Under the pieces are notes generated by a model. That model worked only from the letters and a program-made list of their open reading frames with translations, was not told the origin of the DNA and ran no database searches. Of a DNA stretch of 64,000 nt, positions 18,943 to 27,446 are shown piece after piece. Made by a program: the position numbers and the translations under genes. This stretch comes from Aquabacter cavernae (GTDB lineage Bacteria > Pseudomonadota > Alphaproteobacteria > Rhizobiales > Xanthobacteraceae), in NCBI RefSeq assembly GCF_003993795.1, contig NZ_RWKV01000015.1:310001-374000 (forward strand). Direction: 5' to 3'. The number at the start of each line of letters is the position of its first letter. Positions within the stretch are counted from its first letter, which is position 1.

Positions 18943-19902
18943 TCAGATCTTCAGATTCATCAGCCGCACGGCATTGAGCCGCGCCACCTTTTCCCGCGTG
19001 GCGTCATCGATGGCGGCCGTGTCCAGGAAGCGCCCGCCGGTGAGGGAATCCTCATAGGGATAATCCACCGAGAACAGCACATTGTCGGTGCCGAGTGCCG
19101 AGAGGGCCGCGATGAGCGGCACGTCGTCGAACTGGCCCGAGGTGGTCACGAACAGATTGCGCTTGAGATAGTCCGAGGGCTTGAGCGCCAAGGGCCGCTT
19201 GCCCGTGATCAACTCGGCCCGACTGTCCAGGCGCCAGAGCACGTAAGGCAGCGTTTCGCCCATGTGGCCCAGCACGATCTTCAGGCGCGGGAAGCGGTCG
19301 AACAGGCCGGAGAAAACCATGCGCAGGAAATGGGCGGACATCTCCATGTTCCATTCCCAGGTGGCCTTGCGCAGTTCCGGCGCGCCCGTGAGCACATGGG
19401 GCAGGACGTAGCAATCCTCCGGGTGCATGTAGAAGGGCACATCCAGGTCCTGCACCACCTCCCAGAACGGGTCGTAGCAGGGATTGTCCAGATAGATGCC
19501 GTGGGTGTGGCCGTTCACCATGGCCCCCACGAAGCCGAGATCGCGAACACAGCGCTCAAGCTCGCGGGTGGCGGCGCGCACATCCTGCATGGCGAGATGG
19601 GCAAAGCCCCGGTAGCGATCGGGATGGCGCGCCACGCCTGCGGCGAGAAGGTCATTGGCCTCGCGCGCCAGATCCACGGCGCGGGACGCATCCGGCTCCA
19701 GTTGCACGCCGGGACCGGAGATGGAGAGCACGGACACCTCGATGCCCGCTGCATCCATGGCCGCAAGGCGCCGCTCGCCCAGATCCGACAGGAGGTCCAC
19801 GAGCGTCTTCTGCGCTTCGGGCGTCACCGCCGGCATGCCTTCGATCAGCCGATCCTCCAGGCACGGGACGATGAAATGCTCTTCCAGGGCGATCTTCTTC
19901 AT
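18943..19902 (-). CDS. ACMSD/gamma-resorcylate decarboxylase family amidohydrolase
   Basis: 319 residues from MKKIALEEHF; GGAGGGATC sits upstream of this start, so 45 further open codons were rejected. The N-terminal ALEEH supplies the first metal ligands of the family. HPEDCYVLPHV (about 175) contributes the next histidine, ILGHMGETLPYVLWR the third, and FSVDYPYEDS the terminal aspartate. Relatives are divalent-metal non-oxidative decarboxylases of dihydroxybenzoates and aminocarboxymuconate semialdehyde. It probably decarboxylates an aromatic or hydroxy acid in the cytoplasm, but the substrate cannot be assigned. It diverges from an FAD-linked oxidoreductase gene and may share a 206-bp promoter region with it. 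Confidence 0.87.
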   Translation of the reverse strand: MKKIALEEHFIVPCLEDRLIEGMPAVTPEAQKTLVDLLSDLGERRLAAMDAAGIEVSVLSISGPGVQLEPDASRAVDLAREANDLLAAGVARHPDRYRGFAHLAMQDVRAATRELERCVRDLGFVGAMVNGHTHGIYLDNPCYDPFWEVVQDLDVPFYMHPEDCYVLPHVLTGAPELRKATWEWNMEMSAHFLRMVFSGLFDRFPRLKIVLGHMGETLPYVLWRLDSRAELITGKRPLALKPSDYLKRNLFVTTSGQFDDVPLIAALSALGTDNVLFSVDYPYEDSLTGGRFLDTAAIDDATREKVARLNAVRLMNLKI

Positions 19903-20108
19903 GGGGCGGGATCCCTCCGAACGGCAGGCTTTGGGAGAGGAGCCCGCGCGAACATGCCCAGCAAGCCACACCTCCATGAAGACAGCACCACAAGCCCGGC
20001 CATAAGTCACCCAGTCCCGTGCGCATGTCCCACTCACCTGGGTAAAGCCGCGCCCGGCGACCCGGCGCCCCCTTGATCGGGCGCGATGCGTCCGCCAGTC
20101 TCCCGGCC

Positions 20109-21563
20109 ATGTCCAGCATCGCCCCCTCTCCGCTGAGCCTGCCGCCCGACCAGGTCGCCGCCATCATCGCCCATCTCTCCAGCGTGCTGGGCCCGCACGG
20201 TGTGCTCACCGCCGCGACGGATAAGGCCGGCTACCTCACCGAACCGCGCGGCCTGTTTCCCGGGACCGCTCCGGCCGTGCTGCGCCCGGCGAGCACCGCC
20301 GAGGTGGCACTCTGCCTGTCGGCCTGCGCAAACGCCGGACTGCCGGTTGTGCCGCAGGGCGGCAATACCGGCCTCGTGGGCGGGCAGGTGCCGTTCGGCG
20401 CCTTCCTCCTGTCGCTGGAGCGCATGGACAAGGTCCGCGCCATCGACGCCACGGACCTCACCCTGACCATCGAGGCGGGCGTGACGCTCCATGGCGCGCG
20501 GGCGGCGGCGGAAGAGGCCGGCTGTCTGTTTCCGCTCTCCATCGCCTCGGAAGGCAGTTGCCGCATCGGCGGGAACCTCGCCACCAATGCGGGCGGCACG
20601 GCCGTGCTGCGCTACGGCAACATGCGCGAACTGACGCTGGGCCTCGAAGTGGTGCTGGCGGACGGGCGCGTCTGGAACGGCCTGTCCCGCCTGCGCAAGG
20701 ACAATACCGGCTACGACCTGAAGGACCTGTTCATCGGGTCCGAAGGCACGCTGGGCGTCATCACGGCGGCGGTGCTGCGCCTGTTTCCCCGGCCGCGCCA
20801 TCGCACCACGGTGCTGGCGGGCGTTCGCGATCCCCACACCGTCCTCGCGCTCATGCGCCGCCTGCGTGCGGTCGCGGGAGACGCTTTGACCGGCTTCGAG
20901 ATGATGCCTGCCTTCGGCATGGAGCTGGTGCTGCGGCACATGCCCGGCCATCGCCGCCCGCTGGCGGGAAACCACCCCTTCTATGCACTCGCCGAACTCA
21001 CCTCCACCCGCGCGGTGGAGGACCTGCCGGGCCTTGCGGAAGGCGTGCTGGCCGAAGCCTTCGAGGCGGGCGAAGTGGAGGATGCGGTGATCGCCGCGAG
21101 CGAAGCCCAGGCCGATGCGCTCTGGCGGCTGCGCGAGGACCTGTCCGACGCGCAGAAATGCGAAGGCGGCTCCATCAAGCATGACGTCTCCGTCCCGGTC
21201 TCGCGGGTGGCGGACTTCATGGTGGAGGCGGCGCGCCTGTGCGAGGCGCAGATGCCGGGCGTGCGGGTCTGCGCCTTCGGCCATGTGGGCGACGGCAACA
21301 TCCACTTCAATCTCAGCCAGCCCGTGGACATGACCAAGGCCGCCTTCCTGGAGAGCTGGGAGCCCTTCAACCGGCTGGTGCACGATTATGTGGCGTCGCT
21401 CGGCGGCTCCATTTCCGCCGAGCACGGCATCGGTGTCCTCAAGCGCGAGGAGCTGGGCCTCTACAAGGACAAGGTGGCGCTGGACCTCATGGCCCGCCTG
21501 AAAAGCGCGCTCGACCCTGCCGGCCTGCTCAACCCCGGGAAGGTGCTTCCCCCCGCGCCTTGA
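20109..21563 (+). CDS. FAD-binding oxidoreductase, D-2-hydroxyacid dehydrogenase type
   Basis: 484 residues from ATG 20109. An N-terminal FAD-binding (PCMH) domain has PVVPQGGNTGLVGGQVP at about 95-110 and IGGNLATNAGGTAVLRYG near 155. The C-terminal FAD-linked oxidase domain has the metal/substrate motif FGHVGDGNIHFNL near 400 and ISAEHGIGVLKREEL near 440. This layout is that of D-2-hydroxyglutarate or D-lactate dehydrogenases and GlcD-like proteins, which oxidise a D-2-hydroxyacid and pass electrons to a quinone or ETF. The exact substrate is unresolved. Its 3' end overlaps the convergent MFS gene by 35 bases. Confidence 0.9.
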   Translation: MSSIAPSPLSLPPDQVAAIIAHLSSVLGPHGVLTAATDKAGYLTEPRGLFPGTAPAVLRPASTAEVALCLSACANAGLPVVPQGGNTGLVGGQVPFGAFLLSLERMDKVRAIDATDLTLTIEAGVTLHGARAAAEEAGCLFPLSIASEGSCRIGGNLATNAGGTAVLRYGNMRELTLGLEVVLADGRVWNGLSRLRKDNTGYDLKDLFIGSEGTLGVITAAVLRLFPRPRHRTTVLAGVRDPHTVLALMRRLRAVAGDALTGFEMMPAFGMELVLRHMPGHRRPLAGNHPFYALAELTSTRAVEDLPGLAEGVLAEAFEAGEVEDAVIAASEAQADALWRLREDLSDAQKCEGGSIKHDVSVPVSRVADFMVEAARLCEAQMPGVRVCAFGHVGDGNIHFNLSQPVDMTKAAFLESWEPFNRLVHDYVASLGGSISAEHGIGVLKREELGLYKDKVALDLMARLKSALDPAGLLNPGKVLPPAP

Positions 21564-22749
21564 CCCCGGTTACCGTCACCATGGCCAGAAGCAGCGGCAG
21601 GGCCGCGACCACGAACACCGCATGGGTCAGGTGGTCGTCCAGCAGGGCGCCATAGAGCACCGGCCCGGCCAGCGCGCCCACGTCGAAGCCCGAATAGACG
21701 AGGCCGAACACCTTGCCCCGGGCGGTCTGGGGGGTCGCATGCCGCACCAGCACGTCACGAGCGGGCGTGGTGATGCCCAGGGCGCAGCCCGCCACCAGCA
21801 TGAGGGCGAAGGTTCCCGCCGGCGGCAGGCTGGCGAGGCCGATGGTGAGCAGCGCGAGGCAGGCGACGGCGAGGCCGCCGATGGCGATGCGGTGATGGTG
21901 GGTGGCGCGATCCGCCACATGCCCCCCCGCCAGCACGCCCAGGATATTGGCGGCGAGATAGCAGGTGAGCGTGAGCCCCGCGAAAGCGGCGCTCATGCCG
22001 AACCCTTCCTGCAGCGCCGTGATGCCGAAGCTCTGCAGGCCGACAAGACAGGTCGCCGTGAGGAAGAAATAGGCGAAGGCCAGCACCACCACGCGCAAGC
22101 GCAGAATGTCGCCGAAGCTCAGCTGCGCCTCGCCCGCCGCCGTGCCGTGCGCCACCCGCTCCAGGCGCAGCAGCGGCCGGGCCAGCAGGAAGCACAGGGC
22201 CACGACGAGGCACGCAAGGCCCGTGGCCGTCAGCGCCACGCGCCAGCCAAAACCGAGACCCAGCGAGCCTACCACCAGCGGGGATGCGGCATAGCCCAGG
22301 CTTCCCGCCGCCACATGCATGGCGAAGGCCCGGCCCAGGCGCGGCGGGCTCACCTTGTGGCTCAGGATGGAAAGGTCGGCCGGGTGGTAGACGCTGTTGC
22401 CGAAGCCCGCCAGCGCGGCGAGCGGCAACAGGGCGAAATAGGACGGCGCAAAGCCCATGGCGGCGATGGAGCCGGATTGCAGCATCATGCCGCCGATGAG
22501 GAGACGATCCGCGCCGAAGCGGTCCACCAGCACGCCCGCCACCACCTGCCCGCCGCCCGAGCACAGGTAGAAGACCGACAGCACCACGCCCAGCTCCGTG
22601 AAGGAGACGCCGAGGTCCGCCCGCATGGCGATGAACAGCGGGGCCAGCGACAATTGCAGGAGATGGCTGATGAAATGGCCGGAACTGACGATGGAGATCG
22701 TGGCGATCTCGCGCCGCATCGCCCCGTGAGGCGGGTTCAGGACGGACAC
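21529..22749 (-). CDS. MFS transporter
   Basis: 406 residues, about 12 predicted membrane spans, inner membrane. GTG start at 22749 is chosen because GGAGGAA lies 6 bases upstream; the frame is open for 47 more codons without a ribosome site. Loop 2-3 has VDRFGADRLLIGG, a weak form of the MFS GxxxDRxGRR motif, and GFGNSVYHPADLSILSHKV resembles the fosmidomycin-resistance (Fsr) group. The substrate is unknown. It lies downstream of the SpoIIE-phosphatase operon in the same direction with a 163-bp gap, so it is probably transcribed separately. Confidence 0.87.
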   Translation of the reverse strand: MSVLNPPHGAMRREIATISIVSSGHFISHLLQLSLAPLFIAMRADLGVSFTELGVVLSVFYLCSGGGQVVAGVLVDRFGADRLLIGGMMLQSGSIAAMGFAPSYFALLPLAALAGFGNSVYHPADLSILSHKVSPPRLGRAFAMHVAAGSLGYAASPLVVGSLGLGFGWRVALTATGLACLVVALCFLLARPLLRLERVAHGTAAGEAQLSFGDILRLRVVVLAFAYFFLTATCLVGLQSFGITALQEGFGMSAAFAGLTLTCYLAANILGVLAGGHVADRATHHHRIAIGGLAVACLALLTIGLASLPPAGTFALMLVAGCALGITTPARDVLVRHATPQTARGKVFGLVYSGFDVGALAGPVLYGALLDDHLTHAVFVVAALPLLLAMVTVTGVKARGEAPSRG

Positions 22750-22912
22750 GCTGTTTCCTCCTCGCCCGGACAAGTGCCGGGCCTGAGACCCGCGCGATCC
22801 GGCGGCCTCTTTGCCAAAGGGCCGGGGCCGATCATTTGTGGGCCAACACCGTTTCACCCTCCGACCCGGGAGGCAAGGGCAAGTTGGCACCCCTTGCCCA
22901 GGGCGGGGACGG

Positions 22913-24958
22913 TCAGAAATGCGGCTGGTGGCTGCCGAAGAAGCGCAGGTTCAGGCAGGTGATGTCGTCGGCCTGGGGCGCACCGCGCTCGAATTCACGG
23001 ATGGAGCCGAGAATGTGCTGGGACACTTCCTGCACGCTCCAGTCCTGCGCGCCTTCCGCCAGCAGGGCCTCCAGGCGGCGTTCGCCATACAGCACCCCGT
23101 CCACGTCGATGGCCTCGGTCACGCCGTCCGTGAAGAGAACCAGCGTGTCGCCGGGATCGAGGTCGAAGGACCCCTCCCGGTAGACGAAGCCCTCCATGAC
23201 GGCCACGGCCATGCCTGCCGTACTGGCAATGGTGCGGATCTCACCGGCGGGGGAGATGCGGTAGGGTAGGTTGTGGCCGGCATTCACATAGCTCACGCGC
23301 CCGGTGTCCAGGTCGAGCACGCCGTAGAACAGGGTCACGAACAGCATCTGTTCGTTTTCCATGGCGAGCAGGTCGTTCAATCGCCGCACGCAGCCGGCGG
23401 GCGAGCGCTCGAACAAGGCGGTGGAGCGCAGCAGCGTGCGCGAGATGGCCATGAACAGCGCGGCGGGCACACCCTTGCCCGACACATCGGCCACGACGAA
23501 GCCGAGGGTGGACTTGTCGATGAGGAAGTAGTCGTAGAAATCGCCGCCCACCTCGCGCGCAGGCGTCATGTGCGCATCCAGCACGAGGCGCGGGTCGTCC
23601 GGAAAAGCTTTCGGCAGGATGGCGAGCTGGACCTGACGGGCAATCTCCAGCTCCTGCTGGAGGCCCGCCAGCTTGGTCTTCGTCACCAGGGCCTCGCGCA
23701 GTTCCACCACCATGGAGGACAGGCGGGTATGCTGCTCGACGATGCGCCGCGACAAATCGTGCATCACCCGGGCGAGGCGCCGCAATTCGTCCTCGGCCTC
23801 CCCACCGGAAGACCGGGCCAGCAAAGCGAGCAGTTCCTCGCGGTCCGTGGCGTCGATGGAATCGGCCAGCAACTTCAGCTCGGTAGAGATCACGGTCTCC
23901 TGCCGGCGGCGCACCCGATCCCGATGGCGGCGCGATTCCGCGAGCGCCTGGGCGTTGCGGCGCAGGCCCGCAATGGCCTGCCCGATACGGCCGATCTCAT
24001 CGTCCCCGGTATGGTCGAGTACCACAGACGTGTCGCCGCGCGAGAGCGCCTGGAGCACGCCGATGGCATTCTCCAGGGGACGGAAGCTGAACCACAGGAA
24101 GACGTTGAGGCCGATGACCACGAACACGGTGAGCCCGACGCCCACCGCGATGGCCACCCATCGCAGGGTGCTCTGCGCCGTCCAGGCGGTGGTGTTGTCC
24201 TTCAGGCTCACAAGTGCGCCCAGGGTCCCGCCATTGATGCCGTCCACAGGCACGCTGGTGACGGAGAAGATCCGATCCGCAACGGTGACGCGGGTATAGA
24301 GCGGCTGGCGCGGCGTGATGGCGAGATGGGCGGACTGCCAGAGGTCCGCATCGGTGCTGGACAGGACACGGTCGCGCAGCGAGATGAGGGTCGCTTCCGA
24401 ACCGACGCTGGCCGCGAGCCGCGCCACGGCCACCTTCACGTCGCGCCCGAGAACCAGAACCAGCGTGCCCCGGCTCGGCAAGGTGATGGTGCGGGTGGCG
24501 ACGATCAGCATGCGCTGCGCCGAGATGAGGCGCGGCCCGACCGTCCGGTTGCCGGCGAACGCGCGGTCCAGGGTTCCGGCGTCCAGGATGCCGCGCGCGG
24601 ACTGCTCTCCGAAGAAGGACGTGACGTCCCGGTCCGGCCCCACCACCTCGAAGGCGAGCGTCTCGTCCTCCTCGATGCCGAGGTCGCTCAACCCCGCGAC
24701 CACGCCCTGGCGATTGGCGAAGGTGAGGGCGATACGCACATTGGTGTCGTCCTCAATGGCGTCGAGCTGCTTCTCCAGGTCCGAGACCTGGACGGCGACG
24801 ATCTCGCGCCACAGGGCGGCCTGGCCGGAAATGGCCACCTCCGCGGTCCGGTCCGCCTCAAGGCGGTCGCGCACGAGGCTGGCGGCCCAGAAGGTCGCCA
24901 TCAGCATCAGGAAGCCCAAGGCCACCATGAGGGTGATGCGGGTGCGAAGCAGCATCAC
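22913..24958 (-). CDS. Membrane sensor HAMP-SpoIIE serine phosphatase (RsbU-like)
   Basis: 681 residues. TM1 (about 6-28), a large periplasmic sensing region (29-260), TM2 (265-290), then a HAMP domain (FRPLENAIGVLQALSRGD, 292-345), a coiled coil and a C-terminal PP2C/SpoIIE phosphatase. Phosphatase motifs visible are AREVGGDFYDYF, DVSGKGVPAALFMA, NAGHNLPY, LFTDGVTEA and ADDITCLNL, including the metal-binding aspartates. Family members dephosphorylate an STAS anti-anti-sigma protein. An STAS protein and an RsbW-like ATPase are encoded 6-9 kb away, so they are the likely partners. It is the third gene of a minus-strand operon and overlaps the preceding gene by ATGA. Confidence 0.93.
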   Translation of the reverse strand: MMLLRTRITLMVALGFLMLMATFWAASLVRDRLEADRTAEVAISGQAALWREIVAVQVSDLEKQLDAIEDDTNVRIALTFANRQGVVAGLSDLGIEEDETLAFEVVGPDRDVTSFFGEQSARGILDAGTLDRAFAGNRTVGPRLISAQRMLIVATRTITLPSRGTLVLVLGRDVKVAVARLAASVGSEATLISLRDRVLSSTDADLWQSAHLAITPRQPLYTRVTVADRIFSVTSVPVDGINGGTLGALVSLKDNTTAWTAQSTLRWVAIAVGVGLTVFVVIGLNVFLWFSFRPLENAIGVLQALSRGDTSVVLDHTGDDEIGRIGQAIAGLRRNAQALAESRRHRDRVRRRQETVISTELKLLADSIDATDREELLALLARSSGGEAEDELRRLARVMHDLSRRIVEQHTRLSSMVVELREALVTKTKLAGLQQELEIARQVQLAILPKAFPDDPRLVLDAHMTPAREVGGDFYDYFLIDKSTLGFVVADVSGKGVPAALFMAISRTLLRSTALFERSPAGCVRRLNDLLAMENEQMLFVTLFYGVLDLDTGRVSYVNAGHNLPYRISPAGEIRTIASTAGMAVAVMEGFVYREGSFDLDPGDTLVLFTDGVTEAIDVDGVLYGERRLEALLAEGAQDWSVQEVSQHILGSIREFERGAPQADDITCLNLRFFGSHQPHF

Positions 24959-25770
24959 GGTTCTCGCTGGGAAGGCGGACGCGACTGCGCATCGCGCCGG
25001 ATTTGCTCGATCTCCGCCCGCAGGCGGCCATCGAAATCGACAGCGAGCAATTCTTCCGAATAGCCCTCGAACGCCGTGCGGCGCTCGGCCATGCGGCGCT
25101 CTCCGCTGTTGAGCGCCCGGAAGGCCGTGGCCAGCGGGCCGCGGCCACCGCCGGGCGGGGCATCGCGCAGCTTGCCGGCGGCGCTCTCCAGCAAAGCGGT
25201 CGCGAGGCGGCGGCGCCCCCGGACAAGGCTCCCACCCGCATAGAAGGCCGCGATCACCGCGCCGAGGCTGGCGCAGGTGAGCACCACCACGCCCGCCCGC
25301 CAGGACAGCTTGCCCAGCACGGAGCTGAGGGTGGCCGGCGTGGTGGAGACGGCCACCTGCCCGAACACGACGCCATCGATGGTGATGGGCAAGGTCACGG
25401 TGTCGAGGCCCGTCAGGGGGCCGATGGCGCTGCGCACCTCGCGCCCATCCGGCCCCTGCAGCACGATCCGGGTGAGGCCGGGCGTGCGGTGCAGCGTCTC
25501 GGTGAGATAGGGCTCGACGCCCGGCAGCATCTTCAGGGGAATGCCGAAGCGAGCCGCCTTCTCGAACTGGGCCGCCAGGGACCGTGCGACGGTCTCGCCG
25601 ATCAGCCGGGCATCGCGGCGGGCCGTGTCCTCCACCCGCGTCTTGAAGCCCTGCATCATGATGAAGCCGGCGCCCGAGCCCACCAGGCTGACGATCAGGA
25701 AGGTGATGAGCGCGCAGACCAGGCGGTCGCGGGAGCGGATGGCGGGATGCGCGTCAGTCTGCATCGTCAA
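24955..25770 (-). CDS. Two-TM periplasmic sensor-like protein, type B
   Basis: 271 residues. TM1 at about 18-40, a periplasmic region of about 115 residues, TM2 at 158-180, and a charged cytoplasmic tail with no catalytic domain. The periplasmic part has FGIPLKMLPGVEPYL (75-89) and VLQGPDGREV, matching GVPLDKLVGVDSYL and LVRPDGKV in the N-terminal part of the sensor-MFS protein at 27443-29431. The layout is Cache/PAS-like, but I cannot name a family. It overlaps the phosphatase gene by 4 bases and the upstream sensor gene by 17, so the three products probably act together, perhaps with this one as a signal-binding partner of the phosphatase. Confidence 0.75.
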   Translation of the reverse strand: MTMQTDAHPAIRSRDRLVCALITFLIVSLVGSGAGFIMMQGFKTRVEDTARRDARLIGETVARSLAAQFEKAARFGIPLKMLPGVEPYLTETLHRTPGLTRIVLQGPDGREVRSAIGPLTGLDTVTLPITIDGVVFGQVAVSTTPATLSSVLGKLSWRAGVVVLTCASLGAVIAAFYAGGSLVRGRRRLATALLESAAGKLRDAPPGGGRGPLATAFRALNSGERRMAERRTAFEGYSEELLAVDFDGRLRAEIEQIRRDAQSRPPSQREP

Positions 25771-26506
25771 GCGCCTCCAGCCGCGTCATGCCGCGGGCGA
25801 GCCGCGCCTCCTCCCGGCTCCATGTCTCGCGGACCTGGAAGGCGGCCCGCTCCAGCCCGTCGCGCGGCACCGGGAGCGATGCCCCCTCCCCCCCGCGCAG
25901 GATGGCGGCCACCCGCATGAAGGGGCGGCCGAGGCGCGAGGCGGCGATGAAGGCCAGCACGAGCCCGACACCGAGCGCGCAGAAGCCGATGGCCAGGGCC
26001 CGCAGGGACAGGTCGAAGGCCAAGCTTTCGGTCCTGGCGACCCGCGTGGCGCCCGACAGCGTCACGGCGATGCCGCCGGCGACGCCGAGGTCATTGTCGA
26101 ACCGTGTCCCGAATATGGTTTCGCCCCGGAAGCTCGCGTGCCAGGTGCCGTCGCGGGTGATGAAGGTCAGCCAGCTGGGATCCACCGCCTCGCCCACCGA
26201 GCCGCGATCGGTGCTGTAGACCGACCGGCCGGCCGAATTGAAGATGTCGATCACGACGATGGACGGATCCTGCGCCTTTTCGCGCTCGATGGTGGATTGC
26301 AGCAGCGCGATTTCGTCCAGGGTCAGGCCGATGCCGAGATTCGCCTCGGTGGTCTGGCGCAGGGCACCCAGCAGATGGGAGACGCGCGCCTGCTCGATCT
26401 CCTCGCTCACCCGCTCACCGGCAAAATAAGCCGCGCCGGGCAGCACCACGAGGGTGACCGCCAGGGAAAGGCCGATAACGAAAATGAGCCGCCCGTAGAA
26501 TGTCAT
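25754..26506 (-). CDS. Two-TM periplasmic sensor-like protein, type A
   Basis: 250 residues. TM1 at about 6-28, a periplasmic domain of about 138 residues, TM2 at 168-190, then a short basic/acidic cytoplasmic tail. The segment LGIGLTLDEIALLQ...DPSIVVIDIFNSAGRSVYSTD (57-100) is mirrored in the divergently encoded 215-residue protein (LGIALPAQ...DPTVLSIDVTDAHDRVLFSSD), so the two are paralogues. The fold looks like a single Cache-type ligand-binding domain, by inference. It is the first gene of the minus-strand operon ending in the SpoIIE phosphatase. No catalytic domain is present. Confidence 0.75.
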   Translation of the reverse strand: MTFYGRLIFVIGLSLAVTLVVLPGAAYFAGERVSEEIEQARVSHLLGALRQTTEANLGIGLTLDEIALLQSTIEREKAQDPSIVVIDIFNSAGRSVYSTDRGSVGEAVDPSWLTFITRDGTWHASFRGETIFGTRFDNDLGVAGGIAVTLSGATRVARTESLAFDLSLRALAIGFCALGVGLVLAFIAASRLGRPFMRVAAILRGGEGASLPVPRDGLERAAFQVRETWSREEARLARGMTRLEALDDAD

Positions 26507-26708
26507 GCCTGAGCTTGCAGCGCGAGAACGCGGCGGACGTTAACCGCATGGGCGGTTGCAAACCAGAGCAAACTGCGCAGACTTTCCCCATGCGCTCTTT
26601 TCGCCTAGCGCGGGTGCCGCCTACCCGTGCCGGAGAAAATTGGGGATTCGTCAAAATCTTGAATCCTGACACTCTTACTGTGCGCATCATTGGGGCCGGG
26701 TGGAGTGC

Positions 26709-26740
26709 GTCGGCTTGGGCCGACCTGTGGACCCAAGCCG
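26709..26740 (+). promoter_or_regulatory. Mutually exclusive hairpins in the divergent promoter region
   Basis: In the 292-bp gap between the two sensor operons, GTCGGC (26709-26714) can pair with GCCGAC (26719-26724). Alternatively CGGCTTGGG (26711-26719) can pair with CCCAAGCCG (26732-26740), a 9-bp stem. The two stems share bases, so only one can form. The site is 58 bases before the plus-strand operon. The rest of the gap has an AT-richer stretch near 26640-26690 that probably holds promoters, but no clear -35/-10 pair. Confidence 0.4.
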
Positions 26741-26798
26741 CGTGAGGGGATTGAGCGGACGTGCGTCTTTTCAAGTTGCCAGCTTTCGAGCACAGGAC

Positions 26799-27446
26799 AT
26801 GATCCGCACGTCTCTCGGGCTGATCGCGCTCTTCGCCGTCATCGCCGCCGCGTGCGTGGCGTTCGGCGCCTATTTCTCCTACGTCACCCTCCAGAACGCG
26901 CACCGCAAGGCGGTGGAGACCCGATTCGGGGTCACGGCCGAGCGCATCGCAGGCAGCGCGCAGACCGCCGCCTCCCTGGGCATCGCCCTGCCAGCCCAGA
27001 CCACGCTGGCAGACCTGACCCAGCGCGAGGCGCGGCTCGACCCGACGGTCCTGTCCATCGATGTCACCGATGCCCATGACCGGGTGCTGTTCTCCAGCGA
27101 CCCCGCCCGCATCGACACGCGCGAGAGCGGGCGCACGGCCAATGCCGTCAGCCGCCGCGTGGAGAACGATCTCGCCTCCACCATCGGGCAGGTGGTGGTG
27201 CGCTACAATCCCCAGACCCTGGCGGCCGGGGAGCATGCGCTGTCGGGCGAATTGCAGACCATCGCCACCCCCACGCTGCTGGGCTCGGCGCTCGCGACCA
27301 TCGTGATCGGCCTGCTGCTGGCGGCCGGGCTCGGCCGGGCCGCGCGCCGGGCGGCAGATCCGGCCCAGTGGCCGCGCGCCGCGCGCTCCGCCCTCGCCGA
27401 GGCGGAAGCCGCCCATGCGGCCCTCAAGACAGGTGAGCGGCCATGA
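26799..27446 (+). CDS. Two-TM periplasmic sensor-like protein, type A paralogue
   Basis: 215 residues from ATG 26799 (MIRTSLGLIALFAVIAAACV). TM1 at 5-27, a periplasmic domain of about 130 residues, TM2 at 158-178, short tail. Shares the LGI-x-L ... DP-x-VLSIDV ... FSSD pattern with the 250-residue protein encoded divergently, so it is a duplicated sensor. It overlaps the following sensor-MFS gene by 4 bases (ATGA). The pair A-B therefore exists twice, once on each side of the divergent promoter. Ligand and output are unknown. Confidence 0.75.
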   Translation: MIRTSLGLIALFAVIAAACVAFGAYFSYVTLQNAHRKAVETRFGVTAERIAGSAQTAASLGIALPAQTTLADLTQREARLDPTVLSIDVTDAHDRVLFSSDPARIDTRESGRTANAVSRRVENDLASTIGQVVVRYNPQTLAAGEHALSGELQTIATPTLLGSALATIVIGLLLAAGLGRAARRAADPAQWPRAARSALAEAEAAHAALKTGERP

